Of a DNA stretch of 64,000 nucleotides, positions 22,764-31,200 are shown piece after piece (the first letter of the stretch is position 1; each line of letters opens with the position of its first letter). Position numbers and translations under genes: made by a program. The DNA lies in contig NZ_RZHE01000007.1 in the NCBI RefSeq assembly GCF_003989825.1, positions 124,001-188,000 on the forward strand, read 5' to 3'. This stretch comes from Vreelandella populi (GTDB taxonomy: Bacteria > Pseudomonadota > Gammaproteobacteria > Pseudomonadales > Halomonadaceae). The notes beneath the pieces are model-generated. The model made no database searches. It was given only the letters and a program-made list of their open reading frames with translations, and had not been told where the DNA came from.

Positions 22764-23738
22764 ATGGCACTCTCAGATATGGAAGTGTTTAACCAGTACT
22801 TCATGCCCGCGACCATCGAGACCCTGGCGCAGGAAGTGGAGAAGTTCAACGAAGCCAGTGGCGGCGCGATTCTGCTGACCACTGACGGCTTTGACGGCAA
22901 CTTCCTGCAAACCAGCTTCTACCAGAGCCTGGTGGCAGCGCGTCGCCGTGTTGGCCGCTTTGGTCCCAATAACGAGGTCGCATCCGTCGACCTTACCCAG
23001 CTTGAGCACAACACGGTCAAGGTAGCTGGTGGCTTCGGCCCAGTGCGCTATGAGCCATCTCAGATGACCTGGCTACGCAAGCCGACCCGTGAAGGTGTCG
23101 AGGTCGCGAGCCGTGCATTCGCTGAAGCGATGCTACAAGACCAGCTCAATACCACCATTGCAGCGCTTGTGGCTGCTATCGGCAACCAGGGCGAAACAAC
23201 CACTGTTGATGTTTCCGGTGATTCGCCGCTGGATTACGAAACCGTCAACGAGAGCCACGCGCTGTTCGGCGACAACTCTAGCCGCCTAGTGGCTGAAATC
23301 ATGTCCGGCCGCTCTTACCACTCTTTTGTCGGTCAAAACCTGCGCAACGAGAACGCGCTGTTCTCCGCTGGCTCTGTGCGTGTTGTCGATATTCTCGGCA
23401 AGCTGGTCGTCGTGACCGACGCCCCGGCACTGTACACGCCAGCTAGCGGCGAAGACGCTGCGAAGCGCCGCGTTCTGTCGCTCGTCCAGGGTGGCGCTAG
23501 TGTTCACGACGGTCGCGACATCATCTCCAACATCCAGACCACTAACGGCCGTGATCGCATCGAGACCACGCTGCAGGTGGACTACTCCTTCGGTATTGGC
23601 CTGCGTGGCTACTCCTGGGATACCGGCAACGGTGGCGCGTCCCCTTCTGATGCAGCGCTGGCCACCGGTGCGAACTGGAACATGGATGTTTCTGACGTGA
23701 AGCATTCTGCTGGTGTGCTCGCCGTCGGCGCAGCCTAA
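22764..23738 (+). CDS. Major capsid protein
   Basis: 324 residues, following the scaffold gene with an AAGGAAAG ribosome site. Features of phage capsid proteins of the HK97-fold type: N-terminal helix, central YETVNESHALFGDNS and a late RVVDILGKLVVVTDAPAL. No N-terminal processing domain is evident, consistent with a separate scaffold. The fold is inferred from position and length. Confidence 0.87.
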   Translation: MALSDMEVFNQYFMPATIETLAQEVEKFNEASGGAILLTTDGFDGNFLQTSFYQSLVAARRRVGRFGPNNEVASVDLTQLEHNTVKVAGGFGPVRYEPSQMTWLRKPTREGVEVASRAFAEAMLQDQLNTTIAALVAAIGNQGETTTVDVSGDSPLDYETVNESHALFGDNSSRLVAEIMSGRSYHSFVGQNLRNENALFSAGSVRVVDILGKLVVVTDAPALYTPASGEDAAKRRVLSLVQGGASVHDGRDIISNIQTTNGRDRIETTLQVDYSFGIGLRGYSWDTGNGGASPSDAALATGANWNMDVSDVKHSAGVLAVGAA

Positions 23739-23781
23739 ACCCTTATGGCGCCCACATCGGGCGCCTTGATTGGAGAGTGAC

Positions 23782-24102
23782 ATGGAACAGGACAAAATCG
23801 TCTACGAAAAGCACCCGGTCAGCAAAGAACGCAAGGCCGAGCTGCGCCGCAAGGGCTACCGCATCCTCGATGAGCGCTTTAAGCCCCAGGGTTACGAATA
23901 CCCCGAAGACCTGCGCCCCGAGAAGCCGCAGAAGGTCGAAAACATGCGTGTTGATGACCCGAACAACGAGACCACCGAAGACCAGCGCCGGGAATACCTG
24001 TTCGCTGAAATCGAACGTCTCGACGGCAAGCGCCCGGGTGCTAACAGCAAGACCGAAAACCTCGAAGCCAAACTGGCCGAGCTGAAAAAAACCGAGGAGT
24101 AA
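23782..24102 (+). CDS. Small charged head-region protein
   Basis: 106 residues from the ATG at 23782 (GGAG at 7 bases; an in-frame GTG at 23770 is less likely). Very rich in Lys, Glu and Arg, without hydrophobic core, with helical ends. Genes here often encode head fibre or completion proteins; nothing specific can be claimed. Confidence 0.6.
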   Translation: MEQDKIVYEKHPVSKERKAELRRKGYRILDERFKPQGYEYPEDLRPEKPQKVENMRVDDPNNETTEDQRREYLFAEIERLDGKRPGANSKTENLEAKLAELKKTEE

Positions 24103-24106
24103 GGCG

Positions 24107-24484
24107 ATGGCCTATGTCACTGTCGAACAAGTCAATGAAACGCTCGGCAGTGACTGGGCCGACCCTGCTGCTAAACCGCTGGCGGTGCAGATGGCCAATA
24201 CCTGGCTGACTGCCCGCCAGATTCCCGAGAAGCTAAGTCTCGAAGATCAACAGACGATCACCTTGGCAGGCTCATACCTCGCCAAGATGGCCGCAGACGG
24301 CACGCTCTACGCCTATAGCGAGGGCGTGGTGGCTAGTGAGTCAGTGAAAGCCGATACGGTATCTGTATCGACTACTTACGCTAACGGTTCGCGCCCTGTA
24401 CTGGCCGATATGGCGTTTGTTACCGACCTGCTTTCCAAGTGGCTGTCGGGTAACTCATTCCAGTTCAGGCTCGCTCGGGGGTGA
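24107..24484 (+). CDS. Head-tail connector-like protein
   Basis: 125 residues, helical (VEQVNETLGSDWADP, ADMAFVTDLLSKWL), similar to the family annotated as DnaT-like or gp6-like adaptor proteins after the capsid gene of siphoviruses. Inferred to be the adaptor bound to the portal. Confidence 0.68.
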   Translation: MAYVTVEQVNETLGSDWADPAAKPLAVQMANTWLTARQIPEKLSLEDQQTITLAGSYLAKMAADGTLYAYSEGVVASESVKADTVSVSTTYANGSRPVLADMAFVTDLLSKWLSGNSFQFRLARG

Positions 24485-24485
24485 T

Positions 24486-24878
24486 ATGGGTATCACTGAC
24501 AAGCTCAATAGCAAGCTGGCAAAGGCCTATGACACCAAGCTAGCTGACGCTATCAAGCCGTTCGAGTGCGTGCGTACCACGGCAGCCGGGGAATATGACC
24601 CGGTGACCGGAACAACTCCGATTGTCACGAGCGGCTATACAGGCCGCGGCGTTTTCGGCTCTTTCAAGCAGGAAGAAATCGACGGCACCCGGATATTAGC
24701 CACTGATACCAAGCTATCAGCCGCCCTTAAAATCGAGACAGTCGAAGTCGTAGATGGCGAGCCTACCGGCAACCTAGCTATTCCGCAGGTCGATGACGTG
24801 ATTAACGGCATGACGGTTAAGAGCGTCTCAGCGGATCCGGCAGACGTCCAGTGGGTATTAGCCCTGAGGCGGACGTAA
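24486..24878 (+). CDS. Head closure/neck protein
   Basis: 130 residues from the ATG at 24486 (GGGGGTG upstream). Beta-rich with VRTTAAGEYDPVTGTTPIVT, common in stopper proteins. Follows the adaptor gene, and its stop overlaps the next start (TAATG). Confidence 0.65.
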   Translation: MGITDKLNSKLAKAYDTKLADAIKPFECVRTTAAGEYDPVTGTTPIVTSGYTGRGVFGSFKQEEIDGTRILATDTKLSAALKIETVEVVDGEPTGNLAIPQVDDVINGMTVKSVSADPADVQWVLALRRT

Positions 24879-25288
24879 TGGCGCGGCGTGGCGGGTGGTC
24901 TACCCCGCTATCGGCATTTATCCCCCAGGTAGAAAACGAGTTCGTTAAGTTGCGCAACCAGATTGTGGCTGAGGCTTTGCAGTTGCTTCAGTTTGGCTCG
25001 CCAGTTGACCAGGGTACGTATCGCTCTAACCATCGTATCTCAATTGGTGATCGCGACATGACGTTTGAGCTTGTCTCTGGATCAACTGCGCCCAAAGGAA
25101 GCATCGACCAGCAGGCCTACGACCGCGAGATACGCAAACTGCTGACCGAAAATGCGCCCTACACGATTGTCTATTTGCAGAACAATTTGCCGTATGGCGT
25201 TCGCATCGAAGATGGGCACTCTGATCAAGCGGGTAATGGTGTCTACCGCACGGCCGCCTCTGCCCTGCGCTCCAAATACGGTGGTTAG
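24878..25288 (+). CDS. HK97 gp10-like neck/tail completion protein
   Basis: 136 residues from the ATG at 24878. Pattern of the gp10 family: N-terminal helices, SPVDQGTYRSNHRISIGD, and a late NLPYGVRIEDGHSDQAGNGV followed by a helix. Connects head and tail or terminates the tail. Confidence 0.75.
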   Translation: MARRGGWSTPLSAFIPQVENEFVKLRNQIVAEALQLLQFGSPVDQGTYRSNHRISIGDRDMTFELVSGSTAPKGSIDQQAYDREIRKLLTENAPYTIVYLQNNLPYGVRIEDGHSDQAGNGVYRTAASALRSKYGG

Positions 25289-25290
25289 CG

Positions 25291-25731
25291 ATGGATTACT
25301 CAGATATTCAGCTTGTGCTTGAGAGAAAGATGGCCGAATGGCCTGGAGATATTCCGGTCTGGTTAGATGGCACCATAATTCCTGAGAGCGTTAAAGAGGC
25401 GCGAGATGGCGTAAGGCGAGCGCCTTGGTTGAGGTTTGTTATCACGCTTAGTCGGGCTAGGGCCGGAGAGATTGCCGATAAGCCAGGGCGGCTTGTGCCA
25501 GGCTCTATAGCCATCGAAGTTTATTACCCTCGAAACCAAATCCCTTTACCTGGAGAGCCATCTGTAAACCCCGCTTTCCAATGCGCGCGCCTAGCTGACC
25601 AGCTGGCCAAGCATTTCGAGTTCTGGCAAGAGGGCCACTTGACCACACATGCGACATCGAACGTCTACGTCGAGCCCGAAGATGACTGGTATCGACGGAA
25701 TGTAGTGACTGACTTCGACGCTGGCTGCTAA
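25291..25731 (+). CDS. Tail terminator-like protein
   Basis: 146 residues with a GRLVPGSIAIEVYYPRNQIP strand and a C-terminal DWYRRNVVTDFDA end, as in DUF4128/gpU-like tail terminators. Ends the neck gene group; a terminator hairpin follows. Confidence 0.72.
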   Translation: MDYSDIQLVLERKMAEWPGDIPVWLDGTIIPESVKEARDGVRRAPWLRFVITLSRARAGEIADKPGRLVPGSIAIEVYYPRNQIPLPGEPSVNPAFQCARLADQLAKHFEFWQEGHLTTHATSNVYVEPEDDWYRRNVVTDFDAGC

Positions 25732-25752
25732 CCACAACCGAAAACCCACACA

Positions 25753-25776
25753 ACCCACCTCTGAGTGGGTTTTTTA
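25753..25776 (+). terminator. Terminator before the tail tube gene
   Basis: ACCCAC/GTGGGT stem and six T. Partial termination could set the ratio of neck and tube proteins. Confidence 0.75.
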
Positions 25777-25793
25777 TTGCCCAGAGGTGACAC

Positions 25794-26780
25794 ATGCAAG
25801 ACTCAGGATCAACTATCCGCATCGCATACCGCGAGGATGGCTCGGATGGCCCGTGGAACATATTCCGCCGCACTGATGGCGGCCCAACTATTACCCCAAG
25901 CACAGAAGGCGCTGGCGAGCAGCTAGGGCAGCGTGAAGAGACCGATGAAGTGCTGCTTTCGGCTGAGGTTGGCGGCACGATCAACTTCAACTTTAGCGCT
26001 CAGACGTTCGATGACTTCATTGCGGCAGCTTGTGCTAACGACTGGGACGCCACGACCGGGCAAGTCGTCGCGGGCGGCCTGCTGGACAAAGCGTTTGAAG
26101 TGCTGGTGTCGTATCAAAGAATCGGCAAGCACGTCTTGATGAGCGGCATGCGCGTGTCCGTGCTCGGTCTGACCGTAGAGGCGGGCGCACGTATCACTGG
26201 CTCTATCGACTTCGTCGGCACTGGCTACGAAGGCACCTACGACCCGAGCGGCGATACATTCAACGATCCGACTACTACGCCGGTAATGACGGCGGCGGTT
26301 AACGGCGGCGATGTATTGATCGATGGCGAGCTGTTAGATGGCACCTGCGTCAGCCAGTACAGCATCAGTCTCGATAACAGCTACTCCAGCCAGTGGTGTA
26401 TCGGCCGCGTGACAGCTGGCCGCCAAGTCATAGGTGATCTGAACGCCACCGGCACTATCGAATTCGCCTTTACGGCCGATGGCTTCGACCTATGGCAGCA
26501 CACACTAACCCGCGTGCCGATTACCACTGATTTCTCGATGAGCGACGGCACGACTACCTACCGCATCGAGACGGCCAAAACGTTCTTGAATGGTGAGCTG
26601 CCCACACCTTCTGGCAGCGACCCGGTAACGGCAACGCTTGACGCTCAGTATCGCAAGAGCATTGAGGCGGGCTATTCGGTGCGCTTCACGCGCACCCAGG
26701 GCGGCGCGCAAACACAGGCCCGCATCGCTTCGATTGAATCAGCTCAATCACCCAGCGAAGACGAAGTAACAGCAGCTTAA
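25794..26780 (+). CDS. Major tail tube protein
   Basis: 328 residues, rich in Thr, Gly and beta strands, typical of phage tail tube proteins (TTP/Phage_tail_3 type). It appears to hold two related halves (TINFNFSAQTFDDFIAAACA and GTIEFAFTADGFDLWQHTL), a feature of some two-domain tube proteins. Followed by a very strong hairpin and then the tail chaperone genes. Confidence 0.83.
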   Translation: MQDSGSTIRIAYREDGSDGPWNIFRRTDGGPTITPSTEGAGEQLGQREETDEVLLSAEVGGTINFNFSAQTFDDFIAAACANDWDATTGQVVAGGLLDKAFEVLVSYQRIGKHVLMSGMRVSVLGLTVEAGARITGSIDFVGTGYEGTYDPSGDTFNDPTTTPVMTAAVNGGDVLIDGELLDGTCVSQYSISLDNSYSSQWCIGRVTAGRQVIGDLNATGTIEFAFTADGFDLWQHTLTRVPITTDFSMSDGTTTYRIETAKTFLNGELPTPSGSDPVTATLDAQYRKSIEAGYSVRFTRTQGGAQTQARIASIESAQSPSEDEVTAA

Positions 26781-26787
26781 CCAGTTC

Positions 26788-26827
26788 GGCGGCCGGGGAA
26801 TCATCCGCGCCCCGGCCGCCACTTTTA
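26788..26827 (+). terminator. Eleven-pair hairpin after the tail tube gene
   Basis: GGCGGCCGGGG pairs perfectly with CCCCGGCCGCC, then ACTTTTATT. The weak T-run suggests partial termination or 3' protection of tube mRNA. Confidence 0.75.
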
Positions 26828-26851
26828 TTGCGGAGCGGAGAGGAATAAATA

Positions 26852-27244
26852 ATGGCTTATCAATTCAAACGGTTTGACGAATCCAAGATGACTGATGGCA
26901 AATGGGAGGACATCAATGGAGGTCGCTTCAAAATCGCCAAGAGTGGAAACCCTGTCCACCTGCAGGCTAGCGAGCGCATTACCAAAGAGCAGAAGGAGAA
27001 ATACCCGGATGGTGATATCCCGATCATGGAGCGCCTGCGAGGCGCCGCGCAAGAGTGGGCTGAAGGGGTTCTTCGGGACTGGGAGGGCATGGAGCTAGAT
27101 GGACAAGCAATCCCCTACTCTATTGAAAATGCTACGATATTGCTTCTAAACGACGATCCGTTATTCGATGCGGTTCGCAGAAAAGCGCGGCAAATGAGGC
27201 GCTTTGAAAATGAATACACCGAGAAGCAGAAAAAAAAGCCCTAG
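26852..27244 (+). CDS. Tail assembly chaperone, short form (G-like)
   Basis: 130 residues. Position after the tube gene, helical content and the Lys-rich end fit lambda gpG-type chaperones. The frame ends in TAG just after the slippery site at 27232-27238; most ribosomes would produce this form. Confidence 0.83.
   Translation: MAYQFKRFDESKMTDGKWEDINGGRFKIAKSGNPVHLQASERITKEQKEKYPDGDIPIMERLRGAAQEWAEGVLRDWEGMELDGQAIPYSIENATILLLNDDPLFDAVRRKARQMRRFENEYTEKQKKKP
27232..27238 (+). other. Programmed -1 frameshift site A-AAA-AAG
   Basis: The heptamer lies in the right phase (zero-frame codons AAA AAG) within a run of eight A, two codons before the G-like stop. The -1 frame is open from here to 27567. 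A-AAA-AAG is the strong E. coli slippery sequence, as in dnaX. Confidence 0.85.
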
Positions 27245-27567
27245 CCGTCCTTGATCACGACCTGAAGTGGTCAGGAAAAACGGCGGCGGTCACTGTTCTG
27301 AATGCACGTTTCGGTAATCAAGTGGAGAAGCCGGAGGCCGATGAGCGCACCCAGTTTTGGCTAAACACCTTCCATTTGGTTGCGCGGGAGCGGCCATACA
27401 CATACGGCGCACCACTGCCGATACGGCCTCTTTCGATACTTGATCTGATTGAGCGATTGCGACTTCCGGCAGAGCCAGAGGAGGCCGTGGCTATCGTATG
27501 TGCGCTAGACGATTGCTGGCTCAAATGGAAAGACAGCAAGCAAAGTAACAAGACCCAGGCCGCCTAA
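27238..27567 (+). CDS. Frameshift extension of the tail chaperone (T-like)
   Basis: After the -1 slip, reading continues as ALAVLDHDLKWSGKTAA and on through EKPEADERTQFWLNTFHL to the stop at 27567, adding 109 residues to give a fusion of about 238. Its ATG at 27322 has no good ribosome site, which supports expression by frameshift. The G and GT proteins together prepare the tape measure for tail assembly. Confidence 0.82.
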   Translation, partial: ALAVLDHDLKWSGKTAAVTVLNARFGNQVEKPEADERTQFWLNTFHLVARERPYTYGAPLPIRPLSILDLIERLRLPAEPEEAVAIVCALDDCWLKWKDSKQSNKTQAA

Positions 27568-27582
27568 TCAGGCGGTTTTTTT
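27560..27582 (+). terminator. Terminator overlapping the T-like stop
   Basis: CCGCCT/AGGCGG stem, 4-base loop, seven T. It closes the chaperone transcript before the cargo island. Confidence 0.85.
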
Positions 27583-27604
27583 ATGCACGAAAAGAGAGGT
27601 GAAC

Positions 27605-29170
27605 ATGAATATTCCAGCAACTAACGGAATCACGTACATTCCTCAAGACTTCGCGCAAGAAGGTGACTCTGATAGCGATACGCTAGAGCGGTTTTTTGCG
27701 TTTGCAGGTACCGGTAAAGCTAATCATTGCCGACTAGCTGCAACGGGCAAGTGGAATATTGACCGCACGCTTGTCATCACGAAGGCTGGCAAACGTATCG
27801 ACTTCGATCTTTGGTTAACAGATACCGTTGGCCTGGACGATATGGTCCACATTATTGCGAACGCCAATGCGGATTGGTCCGGAAAAATGGTGCTGCGCGG
27901 CGTGCGCGGAGAAACAGCGAGCCTCAATGTAGGTCGCGATACTGTCAACGGTGTGCGCCTTTCCGGTAACCGGCTTGCTAAGCTGTGTGACATTGATTTT
28001 AAGGGCGGCTCAGGCTGGGCGGCGTACCACACCTCAGGCGGTGGCCCTAACAGTAACATGATGGAACTGGGCAACATTGTTGCACTAAATGCCGGTGCTA
28101 ATGCGCGACGTGATCGAGAGTACCTAGTTAAGATTGCCTCATTTCAAAATCGTGAGAGCAATAATATTCACCAGCGCACCGTTATGCATGTTGCTGACCC
28201 GGCCCGCATCCCCTCTGAGGCGCACCGTTTAACTAAGGGGCTTGCTTACACGACGGATGAAACAGGGTTCAAGAAAGCCCACAAGATCACCGATGTGGAC
28301 TATGAAAAAGGCACCATCACCGTCTACCCGCGTATTCCCGATAAGTATCAATACCAAGGCGTTGAAATTGGTCTGGTGTTTGGTGGCGGCCTCTGTCTTA
28401 ACGAGTCGGGCAACACCGCCCGAGCCACCTTTGGCACCGTAACTGCGACGCGTTCTGGTCCCGCTGTTTGGTTGTCTGAGCAGTACACGCCCCACGGCAA
28501 AGGCATTACTAGCCAATACTGCGCAACAGCCGCCGTGTTTGGTGACGAGCCGCAAAACGCTTATAACGGCACCGTTTTGGGCCACCTGTACTGCGAGGGT
28601 GAACCAATCGCGAACTTCATCAACACGTGCCAGACGAAAAGCAGCTCCTCAACAAACGGTTCGGTAATCAACGCAACTACCGGACTTCGGCCTGAGAACC
28701 TGCAAACAATGGGGTGGCTCCGTCCGAACGGTCAAGAAGGCAAACAAGGGAAATTCTACCCGTTCACTTTCCCCTATAACGGCACGTGGTTTTACCCGCC
28801 GCATCAGCGCGACGTAGTTAGCAGCACGAATGATGACGAAAGTAGCTACGGCGTATATGCCTCGCCGCTGCCCGACCAGCAAACCTATGCCACGGTCATT
28901 CGCAAAACAAGCAGGCTTTATTTAAACGACAACAAAGACTTGCGCGAACTTCGAGGTATAGCACCTATTCGCTTCGAGCTTTACGGTGATGGTAAGAACG
29001 GGGAGTACCGTAAAAACTTCGAAGTGGCTTGTGCTACTGGCTACACCATCAACGGTAAGGCTAGCCCGCTGGTACTGCCGCGCTACAAAAACCCCGTAAC
29101 CATCCATGCTCTGCTTGGGTGTAACAACAACTGGCATGTGTCTATTACGGAGCATCAAGTGCCCGAATAG
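27605..29170 (+). CDS. Probable beta-helical tail spike/fibre-like protein
   Basis: 521 residues from the ATG at 27605 (GAGAGGTG upstream). Gly/Asn/Ser-rich with short repeating strands (MVLRGVRGETASLNVGRDTV, NGVRLSGNRLAKL), as in right-handed beta helices of spikes and receptor-binding proteins; no membrane or signal segment. It is oddly placed between chaperone and tape measure, with its own terminators. It could be a receptor-binding or surface protein acquired as cargo. Family not recognised. Confidence 0.6.
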   Translation: MNIPATNGITYIPQDFAQEGDSDSDTLERFFAFAGTGKANHCRLAATGKWNIDRTLVITKAGKRIDFDLWLTDTVGLDDMVHIIANANADWSGKMVLRGVRGETASLNVGRDTVNGVRLSGNRLAKLCDIDFKGGSGWAAYHTSGGGPNSNMMELGNIVALNAGANARRDREYLVKIASFQNRESNNIHQRTVMHVADPARIPSEAHRLTKGLAYTTDETGFKKAHKITDVDYEKGTITVYPRIPDKYQYQGVEIGLVFGGGLCLNESGNTARATFGTVTATRSGPAVWLSEQYTPHGKGITSQYCATAAVFGDEPQNAYNGTVLGHLYCEGEPIANFINTCQTKSSSSTNGSVINATTGLRPENLQTMGWLRPNGQEGKQGKFYPFTFPYNGTWFYPPHQRDVVSSTNDDESSYGVYASPLPDQQTYATVIRKTSRLYLNDNKDLRELRGIAPIRFELYGDGKNGEYRKNFEVACATGYTINGKASPLVLPRYKNPVTIHALLGCNNNWHVSITEHQVPE

Positions 29171-29242
29171 ATGAGCTTGGCATAACCGCAGTACGTTGGT
29201 CCTCGCTGGCTAACGTACTGCATCACCACATAACCACCATTA

Positions 29243-29267
29243 ACCGCCCTTGAGGCGGTTTTTTTAT
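29243..29267 (+). terminator. Terminator after the spike-like gene
   Basis: ACCGCC/GGCGGT stem with seven T. Confidence 0.85.
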
Positions 29268-29293
29268 GCGCCATGCCCGGCGCGATCATCCCT

Positions 29294-29379
29294 AGAACCT
29301 TTCAGAAAGAGCCCTGGAGAATCGTCGGCAGCGGTCGGCGGACCCTCTAGGGGCTGACGTTTCTGGGCAACAGGGTTCT
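29294..29379 (+). ncRNA. Structured leader of the Rha/P63C gene (C4-like candidate)
   Basis: Nested pairings: AGAACC with GGTTCT (29294-29299/29374-29379), CAGAAA with TTTCTG (29303-29308/29360-29365), AGCCC with GGGCT (29310-29314/29351-29355) and CGTCG with CGGCG (29323-29327/29336-29340). It ends 20 bases before an antirepressor-family start codon. The location upstream of such a gene recalls the C4 antisense RNA of P1/P7, but sequence identity with C4 was not checked. The CCTTT at 29298-29302 could pair with the AAAGG ribosome site. Confidence 0.5.
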
Positions 29380-29399
29380 TTACTAAAAGGAAAGACGCA

Positions 29400-30107
29400 A
29401 TGAACGACCTAATTAAAATCGACGTAGATGGCAACCTGTATGTCTCTAGCTTAACCGTCTCTGAAGAATTTGGGCGTCGGCATGACAACGTCCTGACAAG
29501 CATCAGGGATTTGATAGCTAGTCGCCATTTAGGAGCCCTTGATTTCAAGGAGTCATCCTACAGATCAAAGCAAAATAAAGAGATGCCATGCATCCTTTTA
29601 AGTCATCGCGGTTTTTTGATCTCAATGCCCTACATTGGTGGGGAGAAGTCTAAGGACGGCCAAGTAAGGTTGGTCGACAGCTTTATAGAGAAGAGCGAAG
29701 AGCTGGAGCGCCTTAGGGCGATTAAATATGCTGTTCTCGAATCACCCGCCGAATGGGAAAAGCGATTTGTTGACCGCTTCTACCAAGCGCTGGGCAAAAT
29801 GACCAACCTGCCCTTCGCTGGCCATATTGGCGGCACGCCTGCATTGTTTGGAAAGATAACCAAGGATTGGGTATATCGAGTCGCGCTTGATGATGAGATC
29901 TATCAGGCAGCAAAAGAGCGAGCGGGTAGCGCCCACAAAATTCATCAAGTGCTTTCAGATTCCGCTTTGCGCCGAGTAGAGAAGCAGATGGATGAAATCA
30001 CTACCCTTGCTAATTCATGCGTCGACTACCAAGACTTCATTGCTCGATGCTCGCGCATGTACGGGGTGAAGGGCCAATTAAGGATTATCTACCCCGCTGC
30101 GGCCTAA
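29400..30107 (+). CDS. Rha-family protein with P63C C-terminal domain
   Basis: 235 residues. Residues 10-100 match Rha (VSEEFGRRHDNVLTSIRDLI, FKESSYRSKQNKEMPCILLS). Residues 130-232 match the P63C phage antirepressor C-terminal domain (AEWEKRFVDRFYQALGKMTN, PALFGKITKDWVY, then IHQVLSD). The AAAAGGAAAG ribosome site follows a structured leader. Probably modulates a repressor or host factor. Confidence 0.85.
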   Translation: MNDLIKIDVDGNLYVSSLTVSEEFGRRHDNVLTSIRDLIASRHLGALDFKESSYRSKQNKEMPCILLSHRGFLISMPYIGGEKSKDGQVRLVDSFIEKSEELERLRAIKYAVLESPAEWEKRFVDRFYQALGKMTNLPFAGHIGGTPALFGKITKDWVYRVALDDEIYQAAKERAGSAHKIHQVLSDSALRRVEKQMDEITTLANSCVDYQDFIARCSRMYGVKGQLRIIYPAAA

Positions 30108-30112
30108 TGATG

Positions 30113-30155
30113 CAATTTTCGTTGCATCGGCAACGGGCGCAGATTTGCGCCCGTT
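30113..30155 (+). terminator. Two hairpins after the Rha/P63C gene
   Basis: GATGCAA/TTGCATC (30110-30127) and the perfect 10-bp AACGGGCGCA/TGCGCCCGTT (30132-30155). The second lacks a T-run, so it may only slow or protect the transcript. Confidence 0.5.
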
Positions 30156-30277
30156 AAGCGTGGCATCCTAACCCACCAACCCGGCTACTCTTTCCTATCC
30201 CTCCCCGCCTAATCAAGTTAGGATGAGGCATCTAATAATCCAAAGGGTTAAAAACACTAATTAGCGGGGAACAAAGG

Positions 30278-30910
30278 ATGAAGCATTTGCTATGGCAGCT
30301 ATTTGCTGGCAACGTCAAAGCTACTCTCATTGACGAAAATCCTTACCGAAAGTCGAAAAGACCTTCCAATGAAATAGTCCGCGCCAAACGCATTCCTAGA
30401 GGCATCGAAGCGCGCAAGCCACCAGCCCCTCGTCAGCCTGAGAAAGAAATAGGCGCATTGAAAGAAGACCACATCGGTAAAGCCGCTCAATTCGAGCATG
30501 CTACTAAGGCGGCGATAAAAGAAAAACGTTTTGACGACGCCTGGCGCTTACTGCAGGAGCAGCAACACTATTGGCTGTCTCACGCCAATAGTAGGTACTT
30601 TACAAAATCGCAAACATTCGAACTCATCGCCTCGATTAACGAAGACATGGCCGACATACAACGGCTTGAAGGTAGGCATGACGCTGCTTTGGCGCATCTT
30701 ATGTATGCCATCGCCGCTGGCACAAAACCACCTCAATCGCGTACCAAAAAACTGTCTTCGTATTTTCATCGATGCAAATTTGCTAGCACTTACACCGTTG
30801 AGCGTGCAGAGATAGAGCTTGAGATGCTAAAGAAAGATCCTATCTTCGGAGTGGTGCAAGAATTCGTGGCATCTCTACGTAACGGCACCGCACCAACTGG
30901 TAAAGAATAA
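30278..30910 (+). CDS. Hypothetical helical protein in the cargo island
   Basis: 210 residues. Basic, disordered first 60 residues, then helical pairs (KAAIKEKRFDDAWRLLQEQQ, LEGRHDAALAHLMYAIAAG) that look like TPR-type repeats. Not overlapped with neighbours; a terminator follows. Function unknown. Confidence 0.65.
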   Translation: MKHLLWQLFAGNVKATLIDENPYRKSKRPSNEIVRAKRIPRGIEARKPPAPRQPEKEIGALKEDHIGKAAQFEHATKAAIKEKRFDDAWRLLQEQQHYWLSHANSRYFTKSQTFELIASINEDMADIQRLEGRHDAALAHLMYAIAAGTKPPQSRTKKLSSYFHRCKFASTYTVERAEIELEMLKKDPIFGVVQEFVASLRNGTAPTGKE

Positions 30911-31001
30911 GCGGCGGATAAATGAAACCTCGCCAAAGTGGTGGTGGCTAAACTGCCGCGCCCCTACCCTTCGCTGTCAACCTGATATTTGATTTAATGA
31001 C

Positions 31002-31024
31002 AAGCCCGCCGCGTGTGGGCTTTT
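31002..31024 (+). terminator. Terminator after the TPR-like gene
   Basis: AAGCCC/GGGCTT stem with a 9-base loop, then TTTTCTTT. Confidence 0.6.
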
Positions 31025-31200
31025 CTTTGCCTGGTTTCTTTATGCGCTGCGGTTAAGTGAGTCAAAGGAAAAGCATGAAGCCGGTAGTACTCTAATAGTC
31101 GAAAACATCAGTCGTAGGTAGCAACGCCTTCCCTTTTAAAGCTAAGATCGGTTAGAGCGCCCGTAGAGGCGTGCCGATAATTACTTATAAGGGGAGTCAT

